DNA of 22,386 nucleotides from positions 1 to 22,386 of the forward strand of contig JBMFJH010000023.1 of NCBI GenBank assembly GCA_049973945.1, given 5' to 3'. Each line of letters opens with the position of its first letter. The stretch's first letter is position 1. This document shows positions 1-6,535 of the stretch, piece after piece. The stretch is from Acd1 sp049973945 (GTDB lineage: Archaea; Thermoproteota; Thermoprotei_A; Sulfolobales; Sulfolobaceae). The notes below the pieces were generated by a model, which saw only the letters and a list, made by a program, of their open reading frames with translations, ran no database searches and had not been told where the DNA came from. Position numbers and translations under genes: made by a program.

Positions 1-666
1 GGGGTCGTACGGGACGAGCATTACCTGGCCGCCCAGCTGACTGAACACTTGTTGTACCCTGTTAGCGAAGGCAGAGCCGTAGTCGTCGTTCCTGTACACC
101 ACTACGGCCTTCTTGTAACCGTAATACTTCAACAGGTAAGCTATTGCCTCGCCCTGGTGGATGTCAGTTCCGACAACTCTGTACACGTTGGGGTGGGGGA
201 CTACTAGCGGGCTCGTGCTGCTCGGGCTGATGACGACGAGGTGGTTCTGATAGGCGTAGGTCTTAATGGTGTTGACTTCCCTGCTCGACGCGGGCCCAAT
301 GAACACGGTGACTCCCTTAGCCGATAGAGTTTGGAGGTCGCTCAAGGCGGTTTGTGGGTCTGTCTTTGTGTCGACTATCGTGAGGTTGAACCTGACGTTG
401 GAGCCGATACTAGCCAGGTAGTTGTTGATGTCGTTGACGGCCAGCTTGGCCGCGTCCTGCATCTCCTTTCCGGTGCTAGCGAGGGCTCCCGACAGGGGGA
501 ACAGGCCACCTATCGTGTAAGTGACCACTCCTCCCGCCATGCCCCCGCTGGGCGCTTGAGAGGTCTGCTGTTGAGGGGCCGCAGGCGTCGAGAAGGCGAA
601 GTAACCCCCGACTATTCCTATTATAAGACCTATTACGAGACCGATTCCTAACCATTTCGCGTCCAT
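1..666 (-). CDS. Branched-chain amino acid-type ABC transporter substrate-binding protein (partial, C-terminus outside window)
   Basis: The reading frame runs open for 222 codons from an ATG at 666 to the window edge, so only the N-terminal part is present. Residues about 5-26 form one hydrophobic segment (WLGIGLVIGLIIGIVGGYF), probably an uncleaved anchor or signal on the outer face of the membrane. A Gln/Ser/Pro/Ala-rich linker follows, as in many archaeal binding proteins. From about residue 50 the sequence fits the periplasmic-binding fold of the LivJ/LivK family: GGLFPLSGALASTGKEMQDA, then VTVFIGPASSREV and VVISPSSTSPLV. No lipobox cysteine is visible. It is divergent from livHMGF and should deliver substrate to that permease. 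The family binds branched-chain amino acids, but also amides and urea, so the exact ligand is not known. Family confidence is high. Confidence 0.9.
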   Translation of the reverse strand, partial: MDAKWLGIGLVIGLIIGIVGGYFAFSTPAAPQQQTSQAPSGGMAGGVVTYTIGGLFPLSGALASTGKEMQDAAKLAVNDINNYLASIGSNVRFNLTIVDTKTDPQTALSDLQTLSAKGVTVFIGPASSREVNTIKTYAYQNHLVVISPSSTSPLVVPHPNVYRVVGTDIHQGEAIAYLLKYYGYKKAVVVYRNDDYGSAFANRVQQVFSQLGGQVMLVPYDP

Positions 667-702
667 TTTCGCTCCTGCAAGAAGTTGGGTAGTTCACATT
701 AG

Positions 703-710
703 TTTATAAA
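703..710 (-). promoter_or_regulatory. TATA box of the substrate-binding protein gene
   Basis: On the minus strand the sequence reads TTTATAAA. Its centre is about 40 bp before the ATG at 666, so transcription would begin near 680 and leave a leader of about 14 nt. Confidence 0.55.
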
Positions 711-724
711 TGTTATATACCCTC

Positions 725-754
725 CTTTCGAAAACCTTTTATCGTTCTCGAAAG
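725..754. promoter_or_regulatory. Inverted repeat between the divergent liv promoters (candidate operator)
   Basis: CTTTCGAAAAC at 725-735 is matched on the other strand by CTTTCGAGAAC (744-754): 11-bp arms, one mismatch, 8-bp spacer. It lies 14 bp from the TATA box of the binding-protein gene and 17 bp from that of livH. The near-symmetric position suggests one dimeric regulator controlling both transcripts. The function is inferred; the repeat itself is read directly. Confidence 0.5.
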
Positions 755-771
755 CTGAGAATACGAGACAG

Positions 772-780
772 TTTTATAAT
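772..780 (+). promoter_or_regulatory. TATA box of the livHMGF operon
   Basis: TTTTATAAT is centred near 776, which predicts a transcription start near 802. That places the GTG at 783 upstream of the transcript and supports the ATG at 813 as the start of livH. Confidence 0.6.
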
Positions 781-812
781 ATGTGGACAGCCTTAGGCTC
801 AAGAAAACGATT

Positions 813-1712
813 ATGATTGACGTCGCCACGACCACCTACTACGCCCTGTTGACCTCCGCGTTATACTTCTTAGGCTCGCTCGGGATTTTCCTGACTTACA
901 AGATATTTAACTTCGCGAACTTCTCACAAGCTGATTTAATGACGCTAGCGGCATACATCTCCGCCATACTAGTCGTCGACTATAAGGTGAACTGGGTCGA
1001 GGCGGTGGTACTTTCCGTCTTAGCTACGGCCCTAGTGAGCTTGGCGAGTTACGCCGGTGTATACAGGCCCCTCATAAACAGGAAGGCCAAGACGTTGTAC
1101 CTCATGACGGCCTCCTTCGCCATGCTTTTCATATACAGGTATACAACTTACATTCTCGTATACGGAATTGATAAGTCGTTATTGCAAGCCGTCGTCCTTA
1201 CGCCCACCCTCTTGGGGACATTCATGGGGATGCCGGTAACAGACTTGCTCATTTACATGTTGATACTGACTTTCGGTACGTTCGCGGTCCTTTGGCTCGT
1301 GTTACACAAGACGAGGTTAGGGATTGAGATGAGGGCCATATCGAGCAATAAGGAGTTAGCCCTGGCGGTCGGAATTCGGGTCGGGCTCGTGGAGGCCGCC
1401 GCTTGGGCGGTCGTCGGGATCGCCGCGGCTCTGGCCTCCGTAGAGTACCTTTACTTGGGGGTCAACGTCGAGATCGGGGCGTACGAGATAATACCCCTGT
1501 TCGCCGTGGCCATCCTTTCGGGCCTCGAGGACGTGAGGAAGCTCCTGGCCTCCGCCTTCATAGTAGGCTTCGTGCAGAAGTTCGTCATGGCCTACCTCAT
1601 CGCCTACTTCAACGTGAGCCAGTACTACGAGCTCATGATACCGCTGGTCTTCATAATAGTCGTTCTCGTCCTCTTCCCGAAGGGTCTCGAGGGGGTGAGG
1701 AAGTTTTGGTGA
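813..1712 (+). CDS. livH: Branched-chain amino acid ABC transporter permease LivH-type
   Basis: A 299-residue membrane protein with about eight hydrophobic segments. It carries the LivH hallmark early on (YFLGSLGIFLTYKIFNFANFSQADL, where the NFANFSQADL stretch corresponds to the family's N.A.G...M/L region). A conserved cytoplasmic loop follows at LHKTRLGIEMRAISSNKELALAVGI, and the end LFPKGLEGV is typical of the family. It forms the inner-membrane channel with LivM. A GTG at 783 would add ten polar residues, but the TATA box at 772-780 favours ATG 813. The stop overlaps the GTG start of livM by 4 bases, so the two are translationally coupled. Family assignment is firm; the transported substrate is inferred from the family. 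Confidence 0.9.
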   Translation: MIDVATTTYYALLTSALYFLGSLGIFLTYKIFNFANFSQADLMTLAAYISAILVVDYKVNWVEAVVLSVLATALVSLASYAGVYRPLINRKAKTLYLMTASFAMLFIYRYTTYILVYGIDKSLLQAVVLTPTLLGTFMGMPVTDLLIYMLILTFGTFAVLWLVLHKTRLGIEMRAISSNKELALAVGIRVGLVEAAAWAVVGIAAALASVEYLYLGVNVEIGAYEIIPLFAVAILSGLEDVRKLLASAFIVGFVQKFVMAYLIAYFNVSQYYELMIPLVFIIVVLVLFPKGLEGVRKFW

Positions 1713-2755
1713 GTCCAGAGGTCGTGTCCCTTATCGGCGGAGCTCTCGTGGCCTTCTCCCTTTACTTGACCCTGGCGGTTACTAGCAACCTGCAGTACGG
1801 CTTCACCGGGATCCCCAACTTCGGCCTCGTAATTTACCCCATGATAGCCTCGTTCGCCGCCGCGTCGATAGCCACGGCCATAATGGAGTTGCTTAGCGGA
1901 AACCCGGTGGTGCTTCCGCCCGACACGGTCACCCTGACCAACGTTGCGATGTACTCCCAGTCCCACCCCGGCGAGACCTTCTTGGTCGCGATGCTAGCGG
2001 TTTTGCTGGCCGCCCTCATCGCGGCCGCCATAGGCCTGCTCACCGCTCTCCCAGCCATCAGGCTCAAGGCGGACTACCTAGGAATCTCGCTCCTGGCCAT
2101 CACGGAGTCGGTCAGGGGGATCATCAACAACACCAACCCTCTCTTCGGGGGAGTCTACGGCTTCAGGATCCCCATAAACCCCGTGACCGCCTACGGCTTC
2201 ACGGGGGAGAAGGCCTACCTAGTTTACGCGGCCCTCAGCCTAGCGATAGCCGCCTTAGCCCTCTTCCTGACCTACTGGATCACGAACTCCCCTTACGGGA
2301 GGGTGTTGAAAATGATAAGGGACGACGAAGAACTGGCGAAAGTGTTCGGCAAGGACGTGAACGCCTACAAGCTCCAGGTCATGGCGATAGGCGGCTTCTT
2401 AGCAGGCATGATGGGCGGCCTCTACGTTTTTTACTTACAATACGTCAACGCGTTCACATTCCCAACTACCTTGACCTTCGAGGCCCTGTTCATCGTGATT
2501 ATCGGGGGGATGGCCAGCCTCAGGGGCACTGTCGTGATGACCGCCCTCTACGTCTTCTTGGGCTACTTCATCTTGCCTTACGTTCAGACCAACTTCTCGT
2601 CGAGCCTCCACGGCATACCCGTCGACTACTTCAGGTACATCATCTTCAGCGTCCTGCTGATCCTCGTGCTAATATACAGGCCTAAGGGAATAGTGCCGGA
2701 GAGGGCCATCGAGACCGAAGGCGTCAAGAGGTCGAGGGAGGAGGTGAAAGCCTAG
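1709..2755 (+). CDS. livM: Branched-chain amino acid ABC transporter permease LivM-type
   Basis: A 348-residue polytopic membrane protein. The open frame extends upstream into livH, but the first membrane segment (VSLIGGALVAFSLYLTLAVT) begins just after the GTG at 1709. That GTG has a purine-rich GAGGGGGTGAGG 9-20 bases ahead and overlaps the livH stop, so it is taken as the start. The conserved LivM loop is present (SPYGRVLKMIRDDEELAKVFGKDVNAYKL), followed by the family's GG...G..Y...L and GG.....G motifs (GGFLAGMMGGLYVFYLQYVN; VIIGGMASLRGTV). The tail ends YRPKGIVPER, also typical. It pairs with LivH and the two ATPases that follow. The stop codon TAG shares its last base with the GTG start of livG. 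Confidence 0.9.
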   Translation: MSPEVVSLIGGALVAFSLYLTLAVTSNLQYGFTGIPNFGLVIYPMIASFAAASIATAIMELLSGNPVVLPPDTVTLTNVAMYSQSHPGETFLVAMLAVLLAALIAAAIGLLTALPAIRLKADYLGISLLAITESVRGIINNTNPLFGGVYGFRIPINPVTAYGFTGEKAYLVYAALSLAIAALALFLTYWITNSPYGRVLKMIRDDEELAKVFGKDVNAYKLQVMAIGGFLAGMMGGLYVFYLQYVNAFTFPTTLTFEALFIVIIGGMASLRGTVVMTALYVFLGYFILPYVQTNFSSSLHGIPVDYFRYIIFSVLLILVLIYRPKGIVPERAIETEGVKRSREEVKA

Positions 2756-3504
2756 TGCCTCACCTACTTGAGGTCAAGGACTTGACCGTGAGGCTGGCAG
2801 GGGTTATAGTCCTCAACGGGGTCAACTTGAGCGTCGAGGAGGGCGAGATCGTGGGAATAATCGGCCCTAACGGCTCCGGGAAGACCACGCTCGTCAACAC
2901 GATAACGGGGCTCTACACGCCCGAAAAGGGCGAGATCTATTTCCAGGGGGAGAGGATAGACGACAAGGATCCCTCCTACAGGTTCAGGAAGGGGATAGTC
3001 AGGTCCTTCCAGAACCCCAGGCTCGTTGAGGGGCTCACGGTTCTAGAGAACGTAATGATTTCCAAAGGCGAGAGGGAGTCGTTAGTGGACTCCTTACTGC
3101 GAAGGTGGGTTGAGTCCGACGTGAGGACGGCTCAGGAGGCCATGAATTGGCTCAAGAGGTTGGGGCAAGCGAGGATAGCCCTAAATCTGCCCACCGCCAT
3201 CTCGGGCGGTCAGGCCAAGCTGGCGGAGATAGCTAGGGCCATGATGGTCAACGCCAAGCTCCTAATTCTGGACGAGCCCGCAGCCGGAGTTAACCCGACC
3301 TTAGCGGAGGAGATATTCAGCACGCTAAAAAGGCTGAACAAGGAGTACGGGGTCACCATGATGATAATCGAGCACAGGCTGGAGTTCCTGTTCAAGACAG
3401 TGGACAGAGTGGTCGCCATGGCTAGGGGGACTGTAATAGCGGAAGGAACGCCAGACGAGATAGTGCGGAACCCCGAAGTGATAAGGTCGTACTTCGGTGA
3501 GTGA
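2755..3504 (+). CDS. livG: ABC transporter ATP-binding protein LivG-type
   Basis: A 249-residue ABC ATPase. Walker A is GPNGSGKT at 37-44, the Q-loop is in SFQNPRLVEGLTV, the signature is ISGGQ (within AISGGQAKLAEIARAMM), Walker B is LLILDEP, and the switch histidine is in IIEHR. The Arg/Lys-rich insert after the Q-loop and the C-terminal GTPDEIVRNPEVIRSYFGE are characteristic of LivG. It energises amino-acid uptake as a heterodimer with LivF on the inner membrane face. The GTG start at 2755 overlaps the livM stop by one base. The stop overlaps livF by 4 bases if the upstream livF start is used. Confidence 0.92.
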   Translation: MPHLLEVKDLTVRLAGVIVLNGVNLSVEEGEIVGIIGPNGSGKTTLVNTITGLYTPEKGEIYFQGERIDDKDPSYRFRKGIVRSFQNPRLVEGLTVLENVMISKGERESLVDSLLRRWVESDVRTAQEAMNWLKRLGQARIALNLPTAISGGQAKLAEIARAMMVNAKLLILDEPAAGVNPTLAEEIFSTLKRLNKEYGVTMMIIEHRLEFLFKTVDRVVAMARGTVIAEGTPDEIVRNPEVIRSYFGE

Positions 3505-4214
3505 ATTTGCTTGTCGTGGAACACGTGAAGGCCGGCTACGGAAAAGTGAACGTCATTAACGACCTGAACTTAAGCGTGGGCGACAAGGAAATAGCAGTCA
3601 TCCTGGGGCCTAACGGGGCCGGGAAGAGCACGGCGTTAAAAGCCATCATGGGACTCATCGAAGTTTACGAGGGGAAGGTCGTCTATAACGGAGAGGACGT
3701 CACGAAGCTCTCTCCTTACGAGAAAGTGAAGAAGGGATTAGCTTACGTCCCTCAGGTGGGTAACGTCTTCCCTAACCTCACGGTCTACGAGAACCTGTAC
3801 GTGAGTGCTACCAACCTTAAGAAAAGGGAGTTCGAGGAGGCTCTGAAGAACGTCGTGGAGCTGTTCCCAGAACTCAAGGCGAAGCTTCACAGCCCCGCCA
3901 GGGGGCTCAGCGGAGGCGAGAGGCAGCTCCTGGCGATCTCAATGGCCTTAATAAAGGGGAGCAAAACGCTCCTCCTAGACGAGCCTACAGCGATGCTGTC
4001 GCCCGCCAACGTCAAGAAGGTAATGGAGTCCGTGAGGAGGCTGAAGGACGCGGGTTACTCGCTACTCATCGTGGAACAGAACGCGAGGACGGCACTCGAA
4101 ATAGCCGACAAGGCCGTGATAATGGTCAGCGGTAAGACAATAATGGAGGGGCCCGCAAAGGAAATCGCCTCTCACCCCAACCTGGGCAGGCTTTTGCTGG
4201 GCTATACAGACTGA
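3501..4214 (+). CDS. livF: ABC transporter ATP-binding protein LivF-type
   Basis: A 237-residue ABC ATPase. Walker A is GPNGAGKS (36-43), the signature is LSGGERQLLAIS, and Walker B is TLLLDEP. The LivF-type VEQNARTAL replaces the usual switch-histidine segment, a normal feature of this subfamily. GGTGA at 3496-3500 is too close to serve the GTG at 3501 as a ribosome-binding site but is well spaced for the TTG at 3507, so translation may start two codons later. It is the last gene of the liv operon. The T-rich tract about 35 bases beyond its stop could end the transcript. All seven arginines are AGG, which is a useful reference for codon use in this chromosome. Confidence 0.92.
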   Translation: MNLLVVEHVKAGYGKVNVINDLNLSVGDKEIAVILGPNGAGKSTALKAIMGLIEVYEGKVVYNGEDVTKLSPYEKVKKGLAYVPQVGNVFPNLTVYENLYVSATNLKKREFEEALKNVVELFPELKAKLHSPARGLSGGERQLLAISMALIKGSKTLLLDEPTAMLSPANVKKVMESVRRLKDAGYSLLIVEQNARTALEIADKAVIMVSGKTIMEGPAKEIASHPNLGRLLLGYTD

Positions 4215-4247
4215 GCGGGGCCAGACGGCCAGGCACTATACAGTTCG

Positions 4248-4259
4248 TTTTATATTTTT
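4248..4259 (+). promoter_or_regulatory. TATA box of the molybdopterin gene, overlapping a T-rich liv terminator
   Basis: TTTTATATTTTT follows the livF stop by 33 bases. As a TATA box centred near 4252 it predicts transcription from about 4278, making the TTG at 4280 leaderless. As a T-rich tract in the same direction it could also terminate the liv transcript. Confidence 0.5.
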
Positions 4260-4279
4260 GATGTGGAGGAAATCAGGAG

Positions 4280-6013
4280 TTGATAGCGTGTACGAGGGAC
4301 TGTTACGATACCTGCATATTCGACGAGAACTTCAGGCCGATAAAGGGTGAACCTACCTTCGGTTTCACGTGTTCGAGAGGTAACGCCGACCTAAGGAGGA
4401 ACGAGAGGAACAGGTTATCGGAACCGTTAATCGAAGGTAAGCCGGCGTCTATGGAAGAGGCCGTGAGGGTGATAGTGAGGATCGTCAAGGGCTTAAGGCC
4501 CGAGGAGGTTCTGCACGTGGAGTACGACGGCAACCAGGGCCTCCTCACTTGGTACTACCCGGCCAGGTTCTGGAACGTGATAGGGTCGGCCTCCACGGAC
4601 TACTCGATTTGTAGCTCCGAGGGGCATCTGGCCCTACAGAGCGTTTGGGGCTGTAGCTGCGGGGCCGGCCTCGAGGACTTCAAGAGGGCCAGGGCCTTCG
4701 TTTTATGGGGGTCGAACGCCAGCGTCTCATTCGTCCACGGCTGGTACCTAATGAAGGACAAGTACAAAGTAGTCGTAGACGTCTGGAACAGCGAGACGGC
4801 GAGGAAGGCCGAGAAGAAGTACATAATCAAACCGTCTTCAGACCCTTGGCTGGCATTAGGCGTCCTGAAAGTCTTGATCAACAACGGGATGGGGGACTTG
4901 AGGCACGTAGACGGCTCAGAGAGGCTCTTGGAGGTCCTCAGCCTGGTGACCTTAGACGACGTCACCCGCTACACGGGCCTTTCGGAGGAGGAGATAGTGG
5001 AGCTGGCCGAGCTCTACTACTATTACGAGCCCCTTACCGTTATCGGCTTCGCTATAGGCAGGACGATAGACGGCTTCAACGCGGTTCAGCTCATATCCCT
5101 CATCCCGGCAGTACTAGGCCTGGGGAGGTGGTTCTACTACTCCAATACCTATTCCTTAGGGATAGACTTCGCCTACTTGCGCGGCCTTCACCTCGCTAAA
5201 CCCTCCAGAGTAGTCGGGATGGCCGAGGTGGGCAAGGAGGTCAGGGAGGGGAAGGTAAAGGCGATCTTCGTCTGGAACTCGAACCCCGTGCTCACCCTGC
5301 CCATGGGCGACGAGATAAGGGAGGCTGTGGAGGAGGGCAAGCTCTTCCTGGCAGTCCACGACCCCTTCTTGACGGAGACGGTGAAGGCAGCCAACGTGGC
5401 CGTCCCTGCTCCCACCTACCTCGAGAAGCACGACGTGGTCTACAGCTACTGGCACAACTACCTGGTTTACAACGAGCCGGTCAGGCCGAGGAGAGGGTAC
5501 GCAGAGGTCGAACTGATGCGTGCCCTGGCAAAGGAGTACGGGGTCTCCCACCCCCTTCTCGACGAGGATCCCTGGGAGGCCGTGGACAGGGCCATAAGGG
5601 GCGCGGGGGTCAGCTTAGAGGAGCTGAGAAGGAGGAAGGTCGTGAAGGTAGAGCCGAAAGTCCCTAACGTAAGGCCCAACGCTTCTCAAGTACGGCTCCC
5701 GAGAGTCCCCGAGGGCGGTACTTACCTCGTGTTCACCTCCCACCCCAACTCCACCAACACCCAGTTCGCGGAGGTCTACGGCTACCCTGACCAAGTGCTC
5801 TCCGGCGAGTACGAGGGGGAACTGGAGCTGAGCAACGACTTAGCTACTGTTAAGGTGAGGGCCGCGAAGAGCGAGCACGTCCCCAAGGGCGTAATAGTGG
5901 CCTACAAGCCCTCCCTAAGGCTGAACCTGAACTCGCTCGTCCCTCCGCTTAAAGGGAGGTCGGGGACGCCGCCCATAAACTCCACCGTCGTGAGGGTTAT
6001 GAAGGTCAGCTGA
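4280..6013 (+). CDS. Compact molybdopterin oxidoreductase (DMSO reductase superfamily)
   Basis: 577 residues. The N-terminus carries four cysteines (C4, C8, C12, C31; CTRDCYDTC then FTCSRG) in the spacing of the [4Fe-4S] domain of formate dehydrogenase/polysulfide reductase-type enzymes. C112 in ICSSEG falls where this superfamily places its molybdenum ligand. FVLWGSNASVSFVHG, IFVWNSNPVLTLP and DPFLTETVKAANVAVP are pterin-binding segments. Near the C-terminus FTSHPNSTNTQFAEVYG matches the family's final molybdopterin-dinucleotide domain, but that domain is short. Most relatives are 650-900 residues, so this is a compact form. No Tat signal is seen, so a cytoplasmic place is likely. An in-frame TGA at 4259 leaves TTG 4280 as the only usual start, placed for leaderless translation. 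Substrate is unknown. Its 3' end is duplicated at 8762-8819. Confidence 0.85.
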   Translation: MIACTRDCYDTCIFDENFRPIKGEPTFGFTCSRGNADLRRNERNRLSEPLIEGKPASMEEAVRVIVRIVKGLRPEEVLHVEYDGNQGLLTWYYPARFWNVIGSASTDYSICSSEGHLALQSVWGCSCGAGLEDFKRARAFVLWGSNASVSFVHGWYLMKDKYKVVVDVWNSETARKAEKKYIIKPSSDPWLALGVLKVLINNGMGDLRHVDGSERLLEVLSLVTLDDVTRYTGLSEEEIVELAELYYYYEPLTVIGFAIGRTIDGFNAVQLISLIPAVLGLGRWFYYSNTYSLGIDFAYLRGLHLAKPSRVVGMAEVGKEVREGKVKAIFVWNSNPVLTLPMGDEIREAVEEGKLFLAVHDPFLTETVKAANVAVPAPTYLEKHDVVYSYWHNYLVYNEPVRPRRGYAEVELMRALAKEYGVSHPLLDEDPWEAVDRAIRGAGVSLEELRRRKVVKVEPKVPNVRPNASQVRLPRVPEGGTYLVFTSHPNSTNTQFAEVYGYPDQVLSGEYEGELELSNDLATVKVRAAKSEHVPKGVIVAYKPSLRLNLNSLVPPLKGRSGTPPINSTVVRVMKVS

Positions 6014-6035
6014 GCCCCTTGAAGGGCGTCTCGAG
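5978..6035 (+). repeat. Left copy of a 58-bp direct repeat flanking the transporter island
   Basis: It matches 8762-8819 at 51 of 58 positions by hand alignment (48 of 53 over 5978-6030). It holds the last twelve codons of the molybdopterin gene with its stop (6011-6013) and, on the other strand, a leftover end of the XdhC-family gene (LETPFKGLS then stop, 6006-6035). The intact XdhC-family protein ends VKAPFEGLS. Confidence 0.75.
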
Positions 6036-6167
6036 TTACCACAGGCTACTTCTTAAAACAGCCATGTAGAGGTTGTGAAATATGCGGGGTTACTCCGGCT
6101 TTTCCATGTTCTTAAATACTCTGAAAATAATGTAGCTTTGGTTATAGCAAAATTATAATCAGTTATG

Positions 6168-6176
6168 CTTATAAAT
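6168..6176 (+). promoter_or_regulatory. TATA box of the island genes
   Basis: CTTATAAAT is centred near 6172, about 28 bp before the ATG at 6202, which predicts a leaderless or nearly leaderless transcript. The surrounding 6041-6201 is AT-rich and holds no other gene that I can see. Confidence 0.6.
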
Positions 6177-6201
6177 ACATGGCGAGAGTCATATAACCTC
6201 G

Positions 6202-6531
6202 ATGGTAGGGCCGGGTAGGACTGAGCGGCCCTTCGTAAAGAGGACGCTGGACATAAGTTGGAGGGAAAGTTTACGCGTGATGTTGACTAACGACGAGTTG
6301 AGAAGGGAGCTTAGAGACGTTCGCAATAACGTCGGCCCTACCGCCGAGACGGCTCAGGTATTCTTCCTCGCCGGATTGCTGAAGGCGCGCTCCAGCAAGG
6401 CCGTGCACCGCCTCTTGAGGGCAGTGGCTCCCAGCATGCGGCTGAGCGGCATCACTACCCTGGAGGACGGGACCTCAGCGGAGGAGGCTAGGAAAGCCTA
6501 CGAAGAGTTGCCAAGAGGGGTAGGGTGGTAG
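6202..6531 (+). CDS. Hypothetical protein, 109 aa, upstream of the MFS-CBS transporter
   Basis: I do not recognise a family. The protein is soluble, basic and mostly helical: an Arg-rich first half (ISWRESLRVMLTNDELRREL), a mildly hydrophobic helix (AETAQVFFLAGLL), an Arg/Lys-containing stretch, and an acidic end (TSAEEARKAYEELP). It has no cysteine and no membrane span. The ATG at 6202 follows a TATA box at leaderless distance. It ends four bases before the GTG of the transporter, so the two genes are surely co-transcribed and may work together, for example as a partner or regulator of the transporter. Six of its 15 arginines are CGC or CGG, unlike the flanking genes, which suggests it arrived with the transporter. 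Confidence 0.7.
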   Translation: MVGPGRTERPFVKRTLDISWRESLRVMLTNDELRRELRDVRNNVGPTAETAQVFFLAGLLKARSSKAVHRLLRAVAPSMRLSGITTLEDGTSAEEARKAYEELPRGVGW

Positions 6532-6535
6532 GGCC

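Noticed and set aside
331..651. 106-codon plus-strand frame opposite the binding-protein gene
   Set aside because: It is antisense to a clear solute-binding domain and has an Arg/Gly-rich product with no promoter.
1403..1708. Extension of the livM frame upstream into livH
   Set aside because: The added residues are Arg/Gly-rich and unlike a membrane protein. GTG 1709 has a good ribosome-binding site and the usual coupling to the livH stop.
4705..5551. Plus- and minus-strand frames inside the molybdopterin gene
   Set aside because: They overlap conserved pterin-binding segments and encode Arg-rich or low-similarity products.
6041..6201. AT-rich stretch before the island genes checked for RNA genes or insertion-sequence ends
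   Set aside because: No tRNA-like cloverleaf, terminal inverted repeat or transposase fragment was found; only the promoter is supported.
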